Assembly (NCBI RefSeq): GCF_019090095.1
Contig: NZ_JAGQFP010000002.1
Location: 1,798,001 to 1,862,000 of the forward strand
Source of the DNA: Stutzerimonas stutzeri
GTDB taxonomy: Bacteria; Pseudomonadota; Gammaproteobacteria; Pseudomonadales; Pseudomonadaceae
Reading direction: 5' to 3'
Length of the DNA stretch: 64,000 bases
Numbering within the stretch: position 1 is the first letter of the stretch; every line of letters starts with the position of its first letter. A model generated the notes under the pieces. That model had not been told where the DNA came from, did not search any database, and saw nothing but the letters and a program-made list of their open reading frames with translations. Shown in pieces: positions 52,550 to 60,162 of the stretch. Position numbers and translations under genes: made by a program.

Positions 52550-54511
52550 ATGAAACAGGACTTCCAGAGTTTCCACGCCAACCTTTCCGCCCTCGACGAC
52601 CAGGCCATCAACCCCAGCGCCAATCCCTCGCTCGGGCAGCTGGTCGATCAGGGCCGGCGCAACCTGCTCAAGGGCGGCATGGGCCTGGCCGCGCTGGGCT
52701 TTCTCGGCGGCACGCTGAGTGCCTGCCGTAGCGCCGGGCAGTCCGATTCGCTGATCGGCTTCAGCGGGATTCCCACCCAGCTCGACCCGACATTCGACCG
52801 CGTGCAGGTCGCGCCCGGCTACAGCGCGCGCACCTTCTTTTCCTGGGGTGATGCCGTGCTGGCCGACGCGCCAGCGTGGAACCCGGATGCCAGCGACGAC
52901 TGGCAGGCTCAGCTCAAGCAGGCGGGTGACAACCACGACGGCATGCACTTCTTCCCGTTCCCCGATGCGCCTGACAGCCACGGTTTGCTGGTGATGAACC
53001 ACGAATACGTCAACCCGCCGCTGCACCCCAACGGCATGACCTTCGTCGAGGGCAAGCGCCCGCTGGACGAGGTACGCAAGGAACAGGCGGCCCACGGCCT
53101 GAGCATCATCGAGGTGAAGAAGGATGCCCAGGGGCAGTGGCAGCGGGTCATGCCGTCGCGCTACAACCGTCGCCTGTCGGCGATGACGCCCATGGCGGTG
53201 GGTGGTCCGCTGGCCGGCCACGAGGCGCTGAAAACCGTTGCCGACCCGAGCGGGCGGGAGATCATCGGTACGCTCAACAACTGCTCCAGCGGCTTCACGC
53301 CCTGGGGCACCTACCTGATCTGCGAGGAGAACTGGCACAACTACTTCGTCAATCATGATGCGGCTGACCTGGCCAAGCGCAGATCGCACAAGCGCTACGG
53401 CATCGCTGGCGAAGGCTTGAGCAAGCTCTACGGCTGGGAAACCGCCGACCCGCGCTTCAACGCCACACCGGATCCGTCGCAACCCCACGGCGGCTACGTG
53501 AACGAACCGAATCGCTTCGGTTGGGTGGTCGAGGTCGACCCGTTCGACCCGCAGAGCAAGCCGGTCAAACGCACTGCCTTCGGCCGCTACTGCCGCGAAT
53601 GCTCGGTGCTTTCGCTAGGCGAGGACGGGCGCATGGCGTTCTACTCGGGCGACGACACCAAGGGCGAGTACGTCTACAAGTTCGTCCCCGCCGGCCGCTA
53701 CGTGCCGGGCGCTGATGAGGCCAACCGCCAGCTGCTCGACAGCGGCACGCTCTACGTGGCGCGTTTCAATGCTGACGGCCGTGGTGAGTGGCTGGCGCTG
53801 GTCCATGGCCAGAACGGGCTCACGGTGGAGAATGGTTTCGCCGATCAGGCCGAGGTATTGCTCAACGCACGCGCCGCTGCGGACCGGGCAGGCGCGACGC
53901 CGATGGATCGCCCGGAGTGGGTGGCGGTGCACCCGCGCAGCCGCGAGGTCTACGTGACCCTCACCAACAACGACGGCCGCGGCGTGAAGCAACCGACCGA
54001 CAAGGCCAACCCGCGGCCGAACAACCTGCACGGGCAAATCCTGCGCTGGAACGAGAAAGACGCCGACCCGACCGCCACGGCCTTTACCTGGGAGGTCTTT
54101 CTGCTGGCCGGCGAACAGCCCGGCGCCCTCGACGCCAACGGCCAACCGGTACCGCCCAACCTCACCGGCACCATCAATGGCGATATCTTTTCCTCGCCCG
54201 ACGGCTTGGCGTTCGACGGGGCAGGCCGGCTGTGGATCGAAACCGACTATGGCGACAACGAGCCCGCGATGCAGGCCATGGGCACCAACCAGCTACTGTG
54301 CGCCGACCCGCGGACGCGTGAGGTCAGGCGCTTCCTGGTCGGCCCGCGCGGGTGCGAGATCACCGGCATCACCTGGAGTCCGGACTACCGCGCCATGTGG
54401 ATCAACGTCCAGCACCCGGAGTTGAGCTTCCCAGCCAGCGACGGCAAGACCCGCCCGCGCGCTTCGACCGTGCTCATTACCAAGAACGATGGGGGCGTTA
54501 TCGGGACCTGA
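52550..54511 (+). CDS. phoX: PhoX-like alkaline phosphatase (DUF839), Tat-exported
   Basis: PhoX is a calcium- and iron-dependent periplasmic alkaline phosphatase. The 653-residue protein has a twin-arginine signal RRNLLKGGMG at residues 36-45, followed by a hydrophobic stretch, and the PhoX segments NNCSSGFTPWGTYLICEENW (broken here as NNCSSGFTPWGT and ICEENW; iron-binding Cys245), FGRYCRECSV, FYSGDDTKGEYVYKF and SSPDGLAFD. The ATG 52550 puts the RR motif where PhoX proteins have it; an upstream ATG at 52514, overlapping the TonB stop as TGATG, is an alternative. It closes the phosphate operon. Confidence 0.92.
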   Translation: MKQDFQSFHANLSALDDQAINPSANPSLGQLVDQGRRNLLKGGMGLAALGFLGGTLSACRSAGQSDSLIGFSGIPTQLDPTFDRVQVAPGYSARTFFSWGDAVLADAPAWNPDASDDWQAQLKQAGDNHDGMHFFPFPDAPDSHGLLVMNHEYVNPPLHPNGMTFVEGKRPLDEVRKEQAAHGLSIIEVKKDAQGQWQRVMPSRYNRRLSAMTPMAVGGPLAGHEALKTVADPSGREIIGTLNNCSSGFTPWGTYLICEENWHNYFVNHDAADLAKRRSHKRYGIAGEGLSKLYGWETADPRFNATPDPSQPHGGYVNEPNRFGWVVEVDPFDPQSKPVKRTAFGRYCRECSVLSLGEDGRMAFYSGDDTKGEYVYKFVPAGRYVPGADEANRQLLDSGTLYVARFNADGRGEWLALVHGQNGLTVENGFADQAEVLLNARAAADRAGATPMDRPEWVAVHPRSREVYVTLTNNDGRGVKQPTDKANPRPNNLHGQILRWNEKDADPTATAFTWEVFLLAGEQPGALDANGQPVPPNLTGTINGDIFSSPDGLAFDGAGRLWIETDYGDNEPAMQAMGTNQLLCADPRTREVRRFLVGPRGCEITGITWSPDYRAMWINVQHPELSFPASDGKTRPRASTVLITKNDGGVIGT

Positions 54512-54640
54512 GCAGGCATCGCTCCGGTGGGCTAGGCTGGCTAACAAGGCCGGCCCGCCGTCAGCCGTGAACGATTGGCGGTCCGCTGCGCTCTAACGCA
54601 TGCATACATTCTCTGTTGCATGTAACCAAGGAGCTGGGCC

Positions 54641-55627
54641 ATGGCAATTTCGCGCGTACACGCTCGCGTTTCCCTCGCCGTACTTGTCGCTTGTGTTCCT
54701 GCAGTCAGTCAAGCTGACCTGTATTCCCTCAAAATCGAAAACGACATCATCTCCACCGGTAGCGATGGCCATTACACCAATGGCTTCGAGCTGATGCGCT
54801 CATTCAAGCCCGAGGCCGATCACTGGTCGCGCCAGTTCGCCGATGTGCTGCCGGGCTGGAGCGCTGACGAGGTCGACAACGTCGCCTACCGGCTGGGGCA
54901 CCAGATCTATACGCCGAACGATATCGAGCGGGCGGACCTGATCGAAGACGACCGTCCCTACGCCGGGTTGCTGTTCGCCGGGATGTCGATCTTTTCTGAC
55001 CATCAGCACGACGGCTGGCGCGGTGCCAGCGGTTTGCATCTGGACGTGGGTATCGTCGGGCCTGCCGCCGGTGGCAAGAAGATCCAGCGCCGCGTCCATG
55101 ACGTCACCAACAGCGACGAGCCTCGCGGCTGGGACAACCAGCTGCGCAACGAGCCTTTCGTCAACCTCGCGTACCAGCATCGCTGGTGGCTGCAGCAACG
55201 TTTCGCCGGGCTCGAATTCGAGTACGGGCCGAGCGCCGGCTTTTCGTTGGGCAACCTCTACACCTACGGTTCTGCCGGGCTGGGGCTGCGCATCGGCCAG
55301 GGGCTGGCGCGCAGTTTCAGCATTCCCGCGGTGGCGCCTGCGCAGAGTGGCAGCCTGTTTTTCGACCAGGGCGGCGGCTTCGCCTGGAACCTGTTCGCCA
55401 ACGTCGAAGGGCGCTACATGGCGCAGAACATGCTGCTCGAGGGCAATACCTTCAAGGACAGCCACTCGGTGGATCCGAACGAATGGGTCGGCGACGCCAA
55501 GGCCGGTATCGCACTGACCTGGAACAGCTGGCAGGTGGCGTTTGCCGGTGTCTGGCGCACCCGTGAGTTCCAAGGGCAGGACAAGCACGACCAGTTCGGT
55601 TCGCTGACAGTGTCGACCTGGTTCTGA
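54641..55627 (+). CDS. LpxR family lipid A deacylase-like outer-membrane protein (DUF2219)
   Basis: The 328-residue protein has a signal peptide (VPAVSQADLY, about residue 26) and the DUF2219 motifs: LKIENDIISTGSDGHYTNGFEL near the start (cut here as IENDIIS and HYTNGFEL), EDDRPYAGLLFAG, RGWDNQLRNEPFVNL, and a barrel ending in a terminal Phe (VSTWF). In Salmonella LpxR removes the 3' acyl chains from lipid A. Whether this homologue has that activity is unknown. It has its own ribosome site (AAGGAGC) and stands 129 bases after phoX, so it may or may not share that operon. Confidence 0.85.
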   Translation: MAISRVHARVSLAVLVACVPAVSQADLYSLKIENDIISTGSDGHYTNGFELMRSFKPEADHWSRQFADVLPGWSADEVDNVAYRLGHQIYTPNDIERADLIEDDRPYAGLLFAGMSIFSDHQHDGWRGASGLHLDVGIVGPAAGGKKIQRRVHDVTNSDEPRGWDNQLRNEPFVNLAYQHRWWLQQRFAGLEFEYGPSAGFSLGNLYTYGSAGLGLRIGQGLARSFSIPAVAPAQSGSLFFDQGGGFAWNLFANVEGRYMAQNMLLEGNTFKDSHSVDPNEWVGDAKAGIALTWNSWQVAFAGVWRTREFQGQDKHDQFGSLTVSTWF

Positions 55628-55727
55628 CGCGTCATCGAGCGGGATCCGCGATGTAGAGCGTCTGCATACGGTTTTCGATGAAACAAAATGTTTCGTTTGG
55701 CGGTCCCTTTCAAAACCCAGGCGAAAC

Positions 55728-55758
55728 GAACGGGTAAGTGCACGCCACTTGCCCGTTC
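55728..55758. repeat. Stem-loop between LpxR-like gene and dehydrogenase operon
   Basis: GAACGGGTAAGTG (55728-55740) and CACTTGCCCGTTC (55746-55758) form a 13-bp stem with one G-T pair and a five-base loop, with no T run behind it. It may terminate the lpxR-like transcript or lie in the leader of the dehydrogenase operon, whose first ATG is 61 bases later. Confidence 0.5.
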
Positions 55759-55819
55759 ATGCCGCCGGGATTGAGTGCATGGCCAGTTCGGTCTGTACAT
55801 CACCCTCAAGGGACCCCGC

Positions 55820-56575
55820 ATGAATGACAACCCTTCCCGTGGCCTGACACGTCGTCAGCTGATTGTTTCCTCCATGACCGGCCTTGCCGTAGGCGCCACC
55901 GCCACCGCCACGGCCCGTACTCTGACCGGCATCCCGCCCTGGCAACCCTTCGATCACAACGGCCCCATGCACTACGACTCGCCGGGGTGGCGGTTTTTTA
56001 CCGAAGACGAGGTGCAGGAGGTGACGGCCATCGTCGACCGCCTGATCCCGGCCGACAACCTCAGCGTCAGCGGCAGCGAGGCCGGCTGTGTGGTGTTCAT
56101 GGATCGCCAGTTGGCCAGCAGCTACGGCGATGCCAGTCGTCTGTACATGGCCGCACCGTTCCAGCAGGGCACGCCGGAGCAGGGCGACCAGTCCCCGTTC
56201 ACGCCGCGCCAGCGCATGCGCCTTGGCCTTGCCGGGCTGGCAAAGCTCTGCCAGTCGCGCCACGGCCAGCCCTTCAGCGCACTGAATGCAGAGCAGCAGG
56301 ACTCGTTGCTCGGTGAGCTGGAAAAAGGCGGCATCGACCTCGACGGCATGGACTCGAAGCTGTTCTTCGAGCAGGTGCTGGGCAACACCATGGAGGGTTT
56401 CTTCGGTGACCCGATCTATGGCGGCAACCGCGACATGGTGTCCTGGAAGATGATCGGCTTTCCCGGCGCGCGCTACGACTATCGCCCCTACATCGAACTG
56501 CATAACCAGAGGCTGGATCTGGTGCCGCTGTCGATCGTCGGCGGGGAATCCTGGAACGCGAGGGAGTCGAAATGA
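55820..56575 (+). CDS. Gluconate 2-dehydrogenase subunit 3-like (gamma) protein, Tat-exported
   Basis: The 251-residue protein has a twin-arginine signal (LTRRQLIVSS, residues 9-18) and the subunit 3 features FFTEDEVQEVTAIVDRLIPADN and GFFGDPIYGGNRDMVSWKMIGFPGARYDY. In membrane-bound FAD dehydrogenases of sugars and sugar acids this small subunit carries the catalytic subunit through the Tat system. ATG 55820 is chosen because it gives the Tat signal; the open frame upstream is extra. It overlaps the next gene by 4 bases. Confidence 0.9.
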   Translation: MNDNPSRGLTRRQLIVSSMTGLAVGATATATARTLTGIPPWQPFDHNGPMHYDSPGWRFFTEDEVQEVTAIVDRLIPADNLSVSGSEAGCVVFMDRQLASSYGDASRLYMAAPFQQGTPEQGDQSPFTPRQRMRLGLAGLAKLCQSRHGQPFSALNAEQQDSLLGELEKGGIDLDGMDSKLFFEQVLGNTMEGFFGDPIYGGNRDMVSWKMIGFPGARYDYRPYIELHNQRLDLVPLSIVGGESWNARESK

Positions 56576-58338
56576 TCCAGAAACTTCCTGCTACCGACGT
56601 GGTGGTCATTGGATTGGGCTGGGCGGGGTCGATCATCGCCAATGAACTGGCCGATGAAGGACTCGATGTCATCGCCCTGGAGCGCGGCCCCTGGCGCGAC
56701 ACCGCACGGGATTTCAACATCGCCTCGGTGACCGACGAGCTGCGCTACCTGCGCCGCCAGGAGCTGATGTTGCGGCCGATGCAGAACGCCGTGACGGTGC
56801 GCAACAACCCATCGCAGACGGCGCTGCCCATGCGCGAGTGGGGCTCGTTCCACCCGGGCAACGGCGTGGGCGGCGCGGGCAACCACTGGGCCGGCATCAC
56901 CTTTCGGTTCCAGCCCGAAGAATTCCGCCTCAAGAGCCATCTGACCGAACGTTACGGTGCCGATGCCATTCCGGACGAACTGGTGCTGCAGGATTGGGGT
57001 ACCGACTGGGCGGAGATGGAGCCGCATTACACGGCGTTCGAACGCCTGGCTGGTACCTCGGGCAAGGCCGGTAACCTCAACGGCGAAATCCAGCCGGGCG
57101 GCAACCCCTTCGAGGGCAGTCGCTCGATCGAGTACCCGACGCCACCGCTGGCGCAGCCCTACGGCCCGACATTGTTCGCCGATACCGTACGTGAACTGGG
57201 CTACCAGCCGTTCCCGGTGCCGTCCTCGCTAGCTTCGCAGGCCTACACCAACCCACTCGGGGTCACCATGGGGCCCTGTACCTTCTGCGGCTTCTGCACC
57301 AATTTCGGCTGCGCCAACTATTCCAAGGCCAGCGCCATCGTCAACGTGCTGCCGGCGTTGATGCGCAAACCCAACTTCACCGCGGTGACTCATGCCGAGG
57401 TGTTGCGCGTGACGCTGGATTCGACCGGCAAGCGTGCCACCGGCGTCATCTATGCCGATACCTCGGGCAACCAATACGAGCAGCCGGCGGAGCTGGTGGT
57501 GGTCAGCGCCTTCACCTTCGAAAACGTTCGATTGATGCTGCTGTCCGGGGTCGGCAAACCCTACGATCCGGTGAGCAACACCGGCACCACCGGGCGCAAC
57601 TATGCCTACCAGACCGCCAATAGCGTGCAGCTGTTTTTCGATGACAAGAACTTCAACCCGTTCATTGGTGCGGGGGCTGTCGGCATGGGCATCGATGAGT
57701 TCAACAACGACAACTTCGACCACTCCGGGCTGGGCTTTCTGGGTGGCGGCAGTATCCGCGTGACCCCCGTCGGCGCCTCGCCGATCGGCACGCGACCGGT
57801 GCCGCCAGGCACGCCGCGCTGGGGCTCGACATGGAAGCGGGCCACGGTGGAAAACTACCTCAGCACCATGTCCATCGGTTGCGAGGCGAGCAGCTACACC
57901 ACCCGGACCAATTACCTGTCGCTGGACCCGACCTACACCGACCCGCACGGTCGGCCGTTGCTGCGAATTACCTTCGATTTCTCGGAGAACGACCGCAAGA
58001 TGTCGCGCTTCTCCATCGACAAGCTGGCCGAGATCGCGGCGCCGATGAATCCCCGGCATATCGTCAAGACCTATCAGGACGGGCATTGGAACAGCGGGCC
58101 CTATCAGTCTTCGCATGTCGTCGGCGGTTTCGTGATGGGCGCCGACCCGTCCACCAGTTCGGTCAACAAGCATCTCCAGGTCTGGGACGTACCGAATCTG
58201 TTCGTCGTGGGCGCCAGCGCCTTTCCACAGAACCCCGGCTATAACCCGACCGGGACGGTAGGCGCGCTGGCCTTCAAGGCGGCCGATGCCATACGCAGGC
58301 TCTACCTGAAGAACCCAGGGGAGATGATCGCCCTATGA
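56572..58338 (+). CDS. GMC family FAD dehydrogenase, large subunit (gluconate 2-dehydrogenase-like)
   Basis: The 588-residue flavoprotein has the Rossmann FAD motif VVVIGLGWAGSIIANELADEGL (short form GLGWAGS) at the N-terminus, the cysteine-rich CTFCGFCTNFGCANYS segment as in [3Fe-4S]-containing dehydrogenase subunits, and the C-terminal GMC His-Asn region (SHVVGGFVMG, NPGYNPTGTVGALA). It should oxidise a sugar, sugar acid or polyol in the periplasm and pass electrons to the cytochrome subunit. It lacks its own signal and depends on the small subunit for export. The substrate cannot be fixed from sequence. Confidence 0.9.
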   Translation: MIQKLPATDVVVIGLGWAGSIIANELADEGLDVIALERGPWRDTARDFNIASVTDELRYLRRQELMLRPMQNAVTVRNNPSQTALPMREWGSFHPGNGVGGAGNHWAGITFRFQPEEFRLKSHLTERYGADAIPDELVLQDWGTDWAEMEPHYTAFERLAGTSGKAGNLNGEIQPGGNPFEGSRSIEYPTPPLAQPYGPTLFADTVRELGYQPFPVPSSLASQAYTNPLGVTMGPCTFCGFCTNFGCANYSKASAIVNVLPALMRKPNFTAVTHAEVLRVTLDSTGKRATGVIYADTSGNQYEQPAELVVVSAFTFENVRLMLLSGVGKPYDPVSNTGTTGRNYAYQTANSVQLFFDDKNFNPFIGAGAVGMGIDEFNNDNFDHSGLGFLGGGSIRVTPVGASPIGTRPVPPGTPRWGSTWKRATVENYLSTMSIGCEASSYTTRTNYLSLDPTYTDPHGRPLLRITFDFSENDRKMSRFSIDKLAEIAAPMNPRHIVKTYQDGHWNSGPYQSSHVVGGFVMGADPSTSSVNKHLQVWDVPNLFVVGASAFPQNPGYNPTGTVGALAFKAADAIRRLYLKNPGEMIAL

Positions 58339-59561
58339 AGATCTTTCCCACGTTATGCGTCGGTATGCTGAGCCTTGCCACGGGCCTGGCGCAGGCCGGC
58401 GATGGCAGCGATTCTCACGACCTGGTGGCCCGAGGGCGTTATCTGGCGGTACTGGGCGACTGCACCGCCTGCCACACCCTGCCCGGCGAGCCAGCCTTTG
58501 CCGGGGGCGTGGCGATCGATACGCCATTCGGCACCGTGCTGGGCGCCAACATCACCCCGGATCCCGACACCGGGATCGGACGCTGGTCGTTCGAGGACTT
58601 CCAGAACACCATGTCCAACGGCCACGCCCGCGGCGGCAAGCGGCTCTACGCGGCGATGCCCTATACCGCCTACACCAAGGTGACGCGCGAAGATAACCGA
58701 GCGCTCTGGGCCTACCTGAACGCCCTGGAACCGGTGCGGCACGAGGTCGAAACCAATCAACTGCCGTTCCCGTTCAATGTCCGCGCCAGCCTGATTGCCT
58801 GGAACTGGCTGGTCTTCGAGGAGGGCGAGTACCAGCCCGACCCGCAACGGTCGGCTGAATGGAACCGCGGCGCCTATCTGGTGCAGGGCTTGGGGCATTG
58901 CGGCAGCTGCCATACGCCAAAGAACCTGATCGGCGGCGACAAGGACGACGAGTTCCTCGCCGGTAGCAACCTGCATGGCTGGATGGCACCGGATATTACC
59001 GCCAACAGCCATAGCGGCATCGGCCGCTGGAGCGAGGCGGAGATCGTCCGCTATCTGAAGACCGGCGCCAATCGATTCGACATGGCGTCCGGGCCGATGG
59101 CCGAAGCGGTGGAGCATTCCACCCAGCACTGGAAGGATGAAGACCTGGCCGCCGTTGCGATATACCTCAAGAGCCTTGGCGACGACGAGCCGTATGCGCC
59201 CGAGCCGCGCCCGGCGGACGACACGCGCATGCGTACCGGTGCGTTGATCTACGAGGATCAATGCTCGGCCTGTCATACCCCGGACGGTGAAGGCATCACC
59301 AACCTGTTCCCCAAACTGGCGCAGGCGCCGTTGGTCAACAGCCGTGATGCAACATCCCTGATCAGGGTGGTACTGGCGGGCAGTCGCGCGGTGGGAACCG
59401 ATGCGGCGCCAACCGCGCCGGCCATGCCCTCGTTCGCCTGGAACATGTCCGATCAGCACATCGCCGACGTGCTGACCTACGTGCGCAACAGTTGGGGCAA
59501 CGCAGCCGAGCCGGTCTCCACGGATGAGGTGAAAGCCTTGCGGGAGGAGCTGACGCCTTAG
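58335..59561 (+). CDS. Tri-haem cytochrome c subunit of the GMC dehydrogenase
   Basis: The 408-residue protein has a signal peptide (TGLAQAGDG, about residue 21) and three c-type haem sites: C43-C46-H47, C189-C192-H193 and C310-C313-H314. Domain spacing matches the membrane-bound cytochrome subunit of gluconate and sugar dehydrogenases, which passes electrons to ubiquinone. It overlaps the large subunit gene by 4 bases. There is no obvious C-terminal membrane helix, so membrane attachment would be by other contacts. A bidirectional terminator follows. Confidence 0.92.
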   Translation: MKIFPTLCVGMLSLATGLAQAGDGSDSHDLVARGRYLAVLGDCTACHTLPGEPAFAGGVAIDTPFGTVLGANITPDPDTGIGRWSFEDFQNTMSNGHARGGKRLYAAMPYTAYTKVTREDNRALWAYLNALEPVRHEVETNQLPFPFNVRASLIAWNWLVFEEGEYQPDPQRSAEWNRGAYLVQGLGHCGSCHTPKNLIGGDKDDEFLAGSNLHGWMAPDITANSHSGIGRWSEAEIVRYLKTGANRFDMASGPMAEAVEHSTQHWKDEDLAAVAIYLKSLGDDEPYAPEPRPADDTRMRTGALIYEDQCSACHTPDGEGITNLFPKLAQAPLVNSRDATSLIRVVLAGSRAVGTDAAPTAPAMPSFAWNMSDQHIADVLTYVRNSWGNAAEPVSTDEVKALREELTP

Positions 59562-59569
59562 AGGGAGCA

Positions 59570-59597
59570 GCGGCGGGGTGCCTGTGCACCCCGCCGC
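59570..59597. terminator. Terminator between convergent cytochrome c and ydbL
   Basis: GCGGCGGGGTG (59570-59580) pairs perfectly with CACCCCGCCGC (59587-59597) in an 11-bp stem with a six-base loop, between genes ending at 59561 and 59602. T runs are short on both sides. Confidence 0.7.
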
Positions 59598-59601
59598 GTG
59601 C

Positions 59602-59946
59602 TTACTTCTTCACCCAGGTGCCGTTCAGCTGGATGACCTGGCCTGACGGGGTTTTCTCGATGGCTTTCTTGCCGGCGATGGCTTCGACGTCGCTGACGCT
59701 GATGCCGTTTTTCTGTGCCAGGCGATGGTATTCGGCTCGCCGGGCCTGGTTGATCTGGCTGGCGATCTCTTCGGCCTGGCCGCCGCCTTGTACCACGCCC
59801 AGATAGCCGTCGGGCTTCTCACCGAGTTGACCGCTGGCCTTGGCCTGGCCGAGCGCGGCCATGGCCTCGTTGAGCGACATGGCGGCGGCTGGCAGGGCCA
59901 GGCACAGGGCCGCGAGCAGGGTTCCGAGTTTCAGGTAGCTTTTCAT
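59602..59946 (-). CDS. ydbL: YdbL family periplasmic protein (DUF1318)
   Basis: The 114-residue protein has a signal peptide (LALPAAAMS, about residue 22) and the DUF1318 body with EAMAALGQAKASGQLGEKPDGYLG and ISVSDVEAIAGKKAIEKTPSGQ. In E. coli YdbL is encoded with YnbE and YdbH and supports this lipid-transport system. Here it is the last gene of the same three-gene run. Length and motifs are as expected. Confidence 0.9.
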   Translation of the reverse strand: MKSYLKLGTLLAALCLALPAAAMSLNEAMAALGQAKASGQLGEKPDGYLGVVQGGGQAEEIASQINQARRAEYHRLAQKNGISVSDVEAIAGKKAIEKTPSGQVIQLNGTWVKK

Positions 59947-59954
59947 GAGAGTCC

Positions 59955-60146
59955 TCAGAAGAGTCCGCTGTCTTCGTTGATGATGGAATCGAGCTGCTTG
60001 TCGACCTTGATGTAGATCTCGTGCTCGATCTTGACGTTGAGGTTGATGTTGATCGGCTCGTTGGGCACGGCCAGTTCCACTCGAGGGGTGCAGGCGCTGG
60101 CGAGCAGGGCCAGCATCAGGACGCTGATTGAATGGCGCAACCGCAT
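59955..60146 (-). CDS. ynbE: YnbE family outer-membrane lipoprotein
   Basis: The 63-residue lipoprotein has a lipobox LASAC with Cys19, then a short beta-rich tail (VELAVPNEPININLNVKIEHEIYIKVD, cut as NININLN-like core). In E. coli YnbE completes the YdbH bridge at the outer membrane. It lies 8 bases before ydbL and 16 after ydbH, a conserved operon. Confidence 0.9.
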   Translation of the reverse strand: MRLRHSISVLMLALLASACTPRVELAVPNEPININLNVKIEHEIYIKVDKQLDSIINEDSGLF

Positions 60147-60162
60147 AGCGGGGTTCTCCTGT

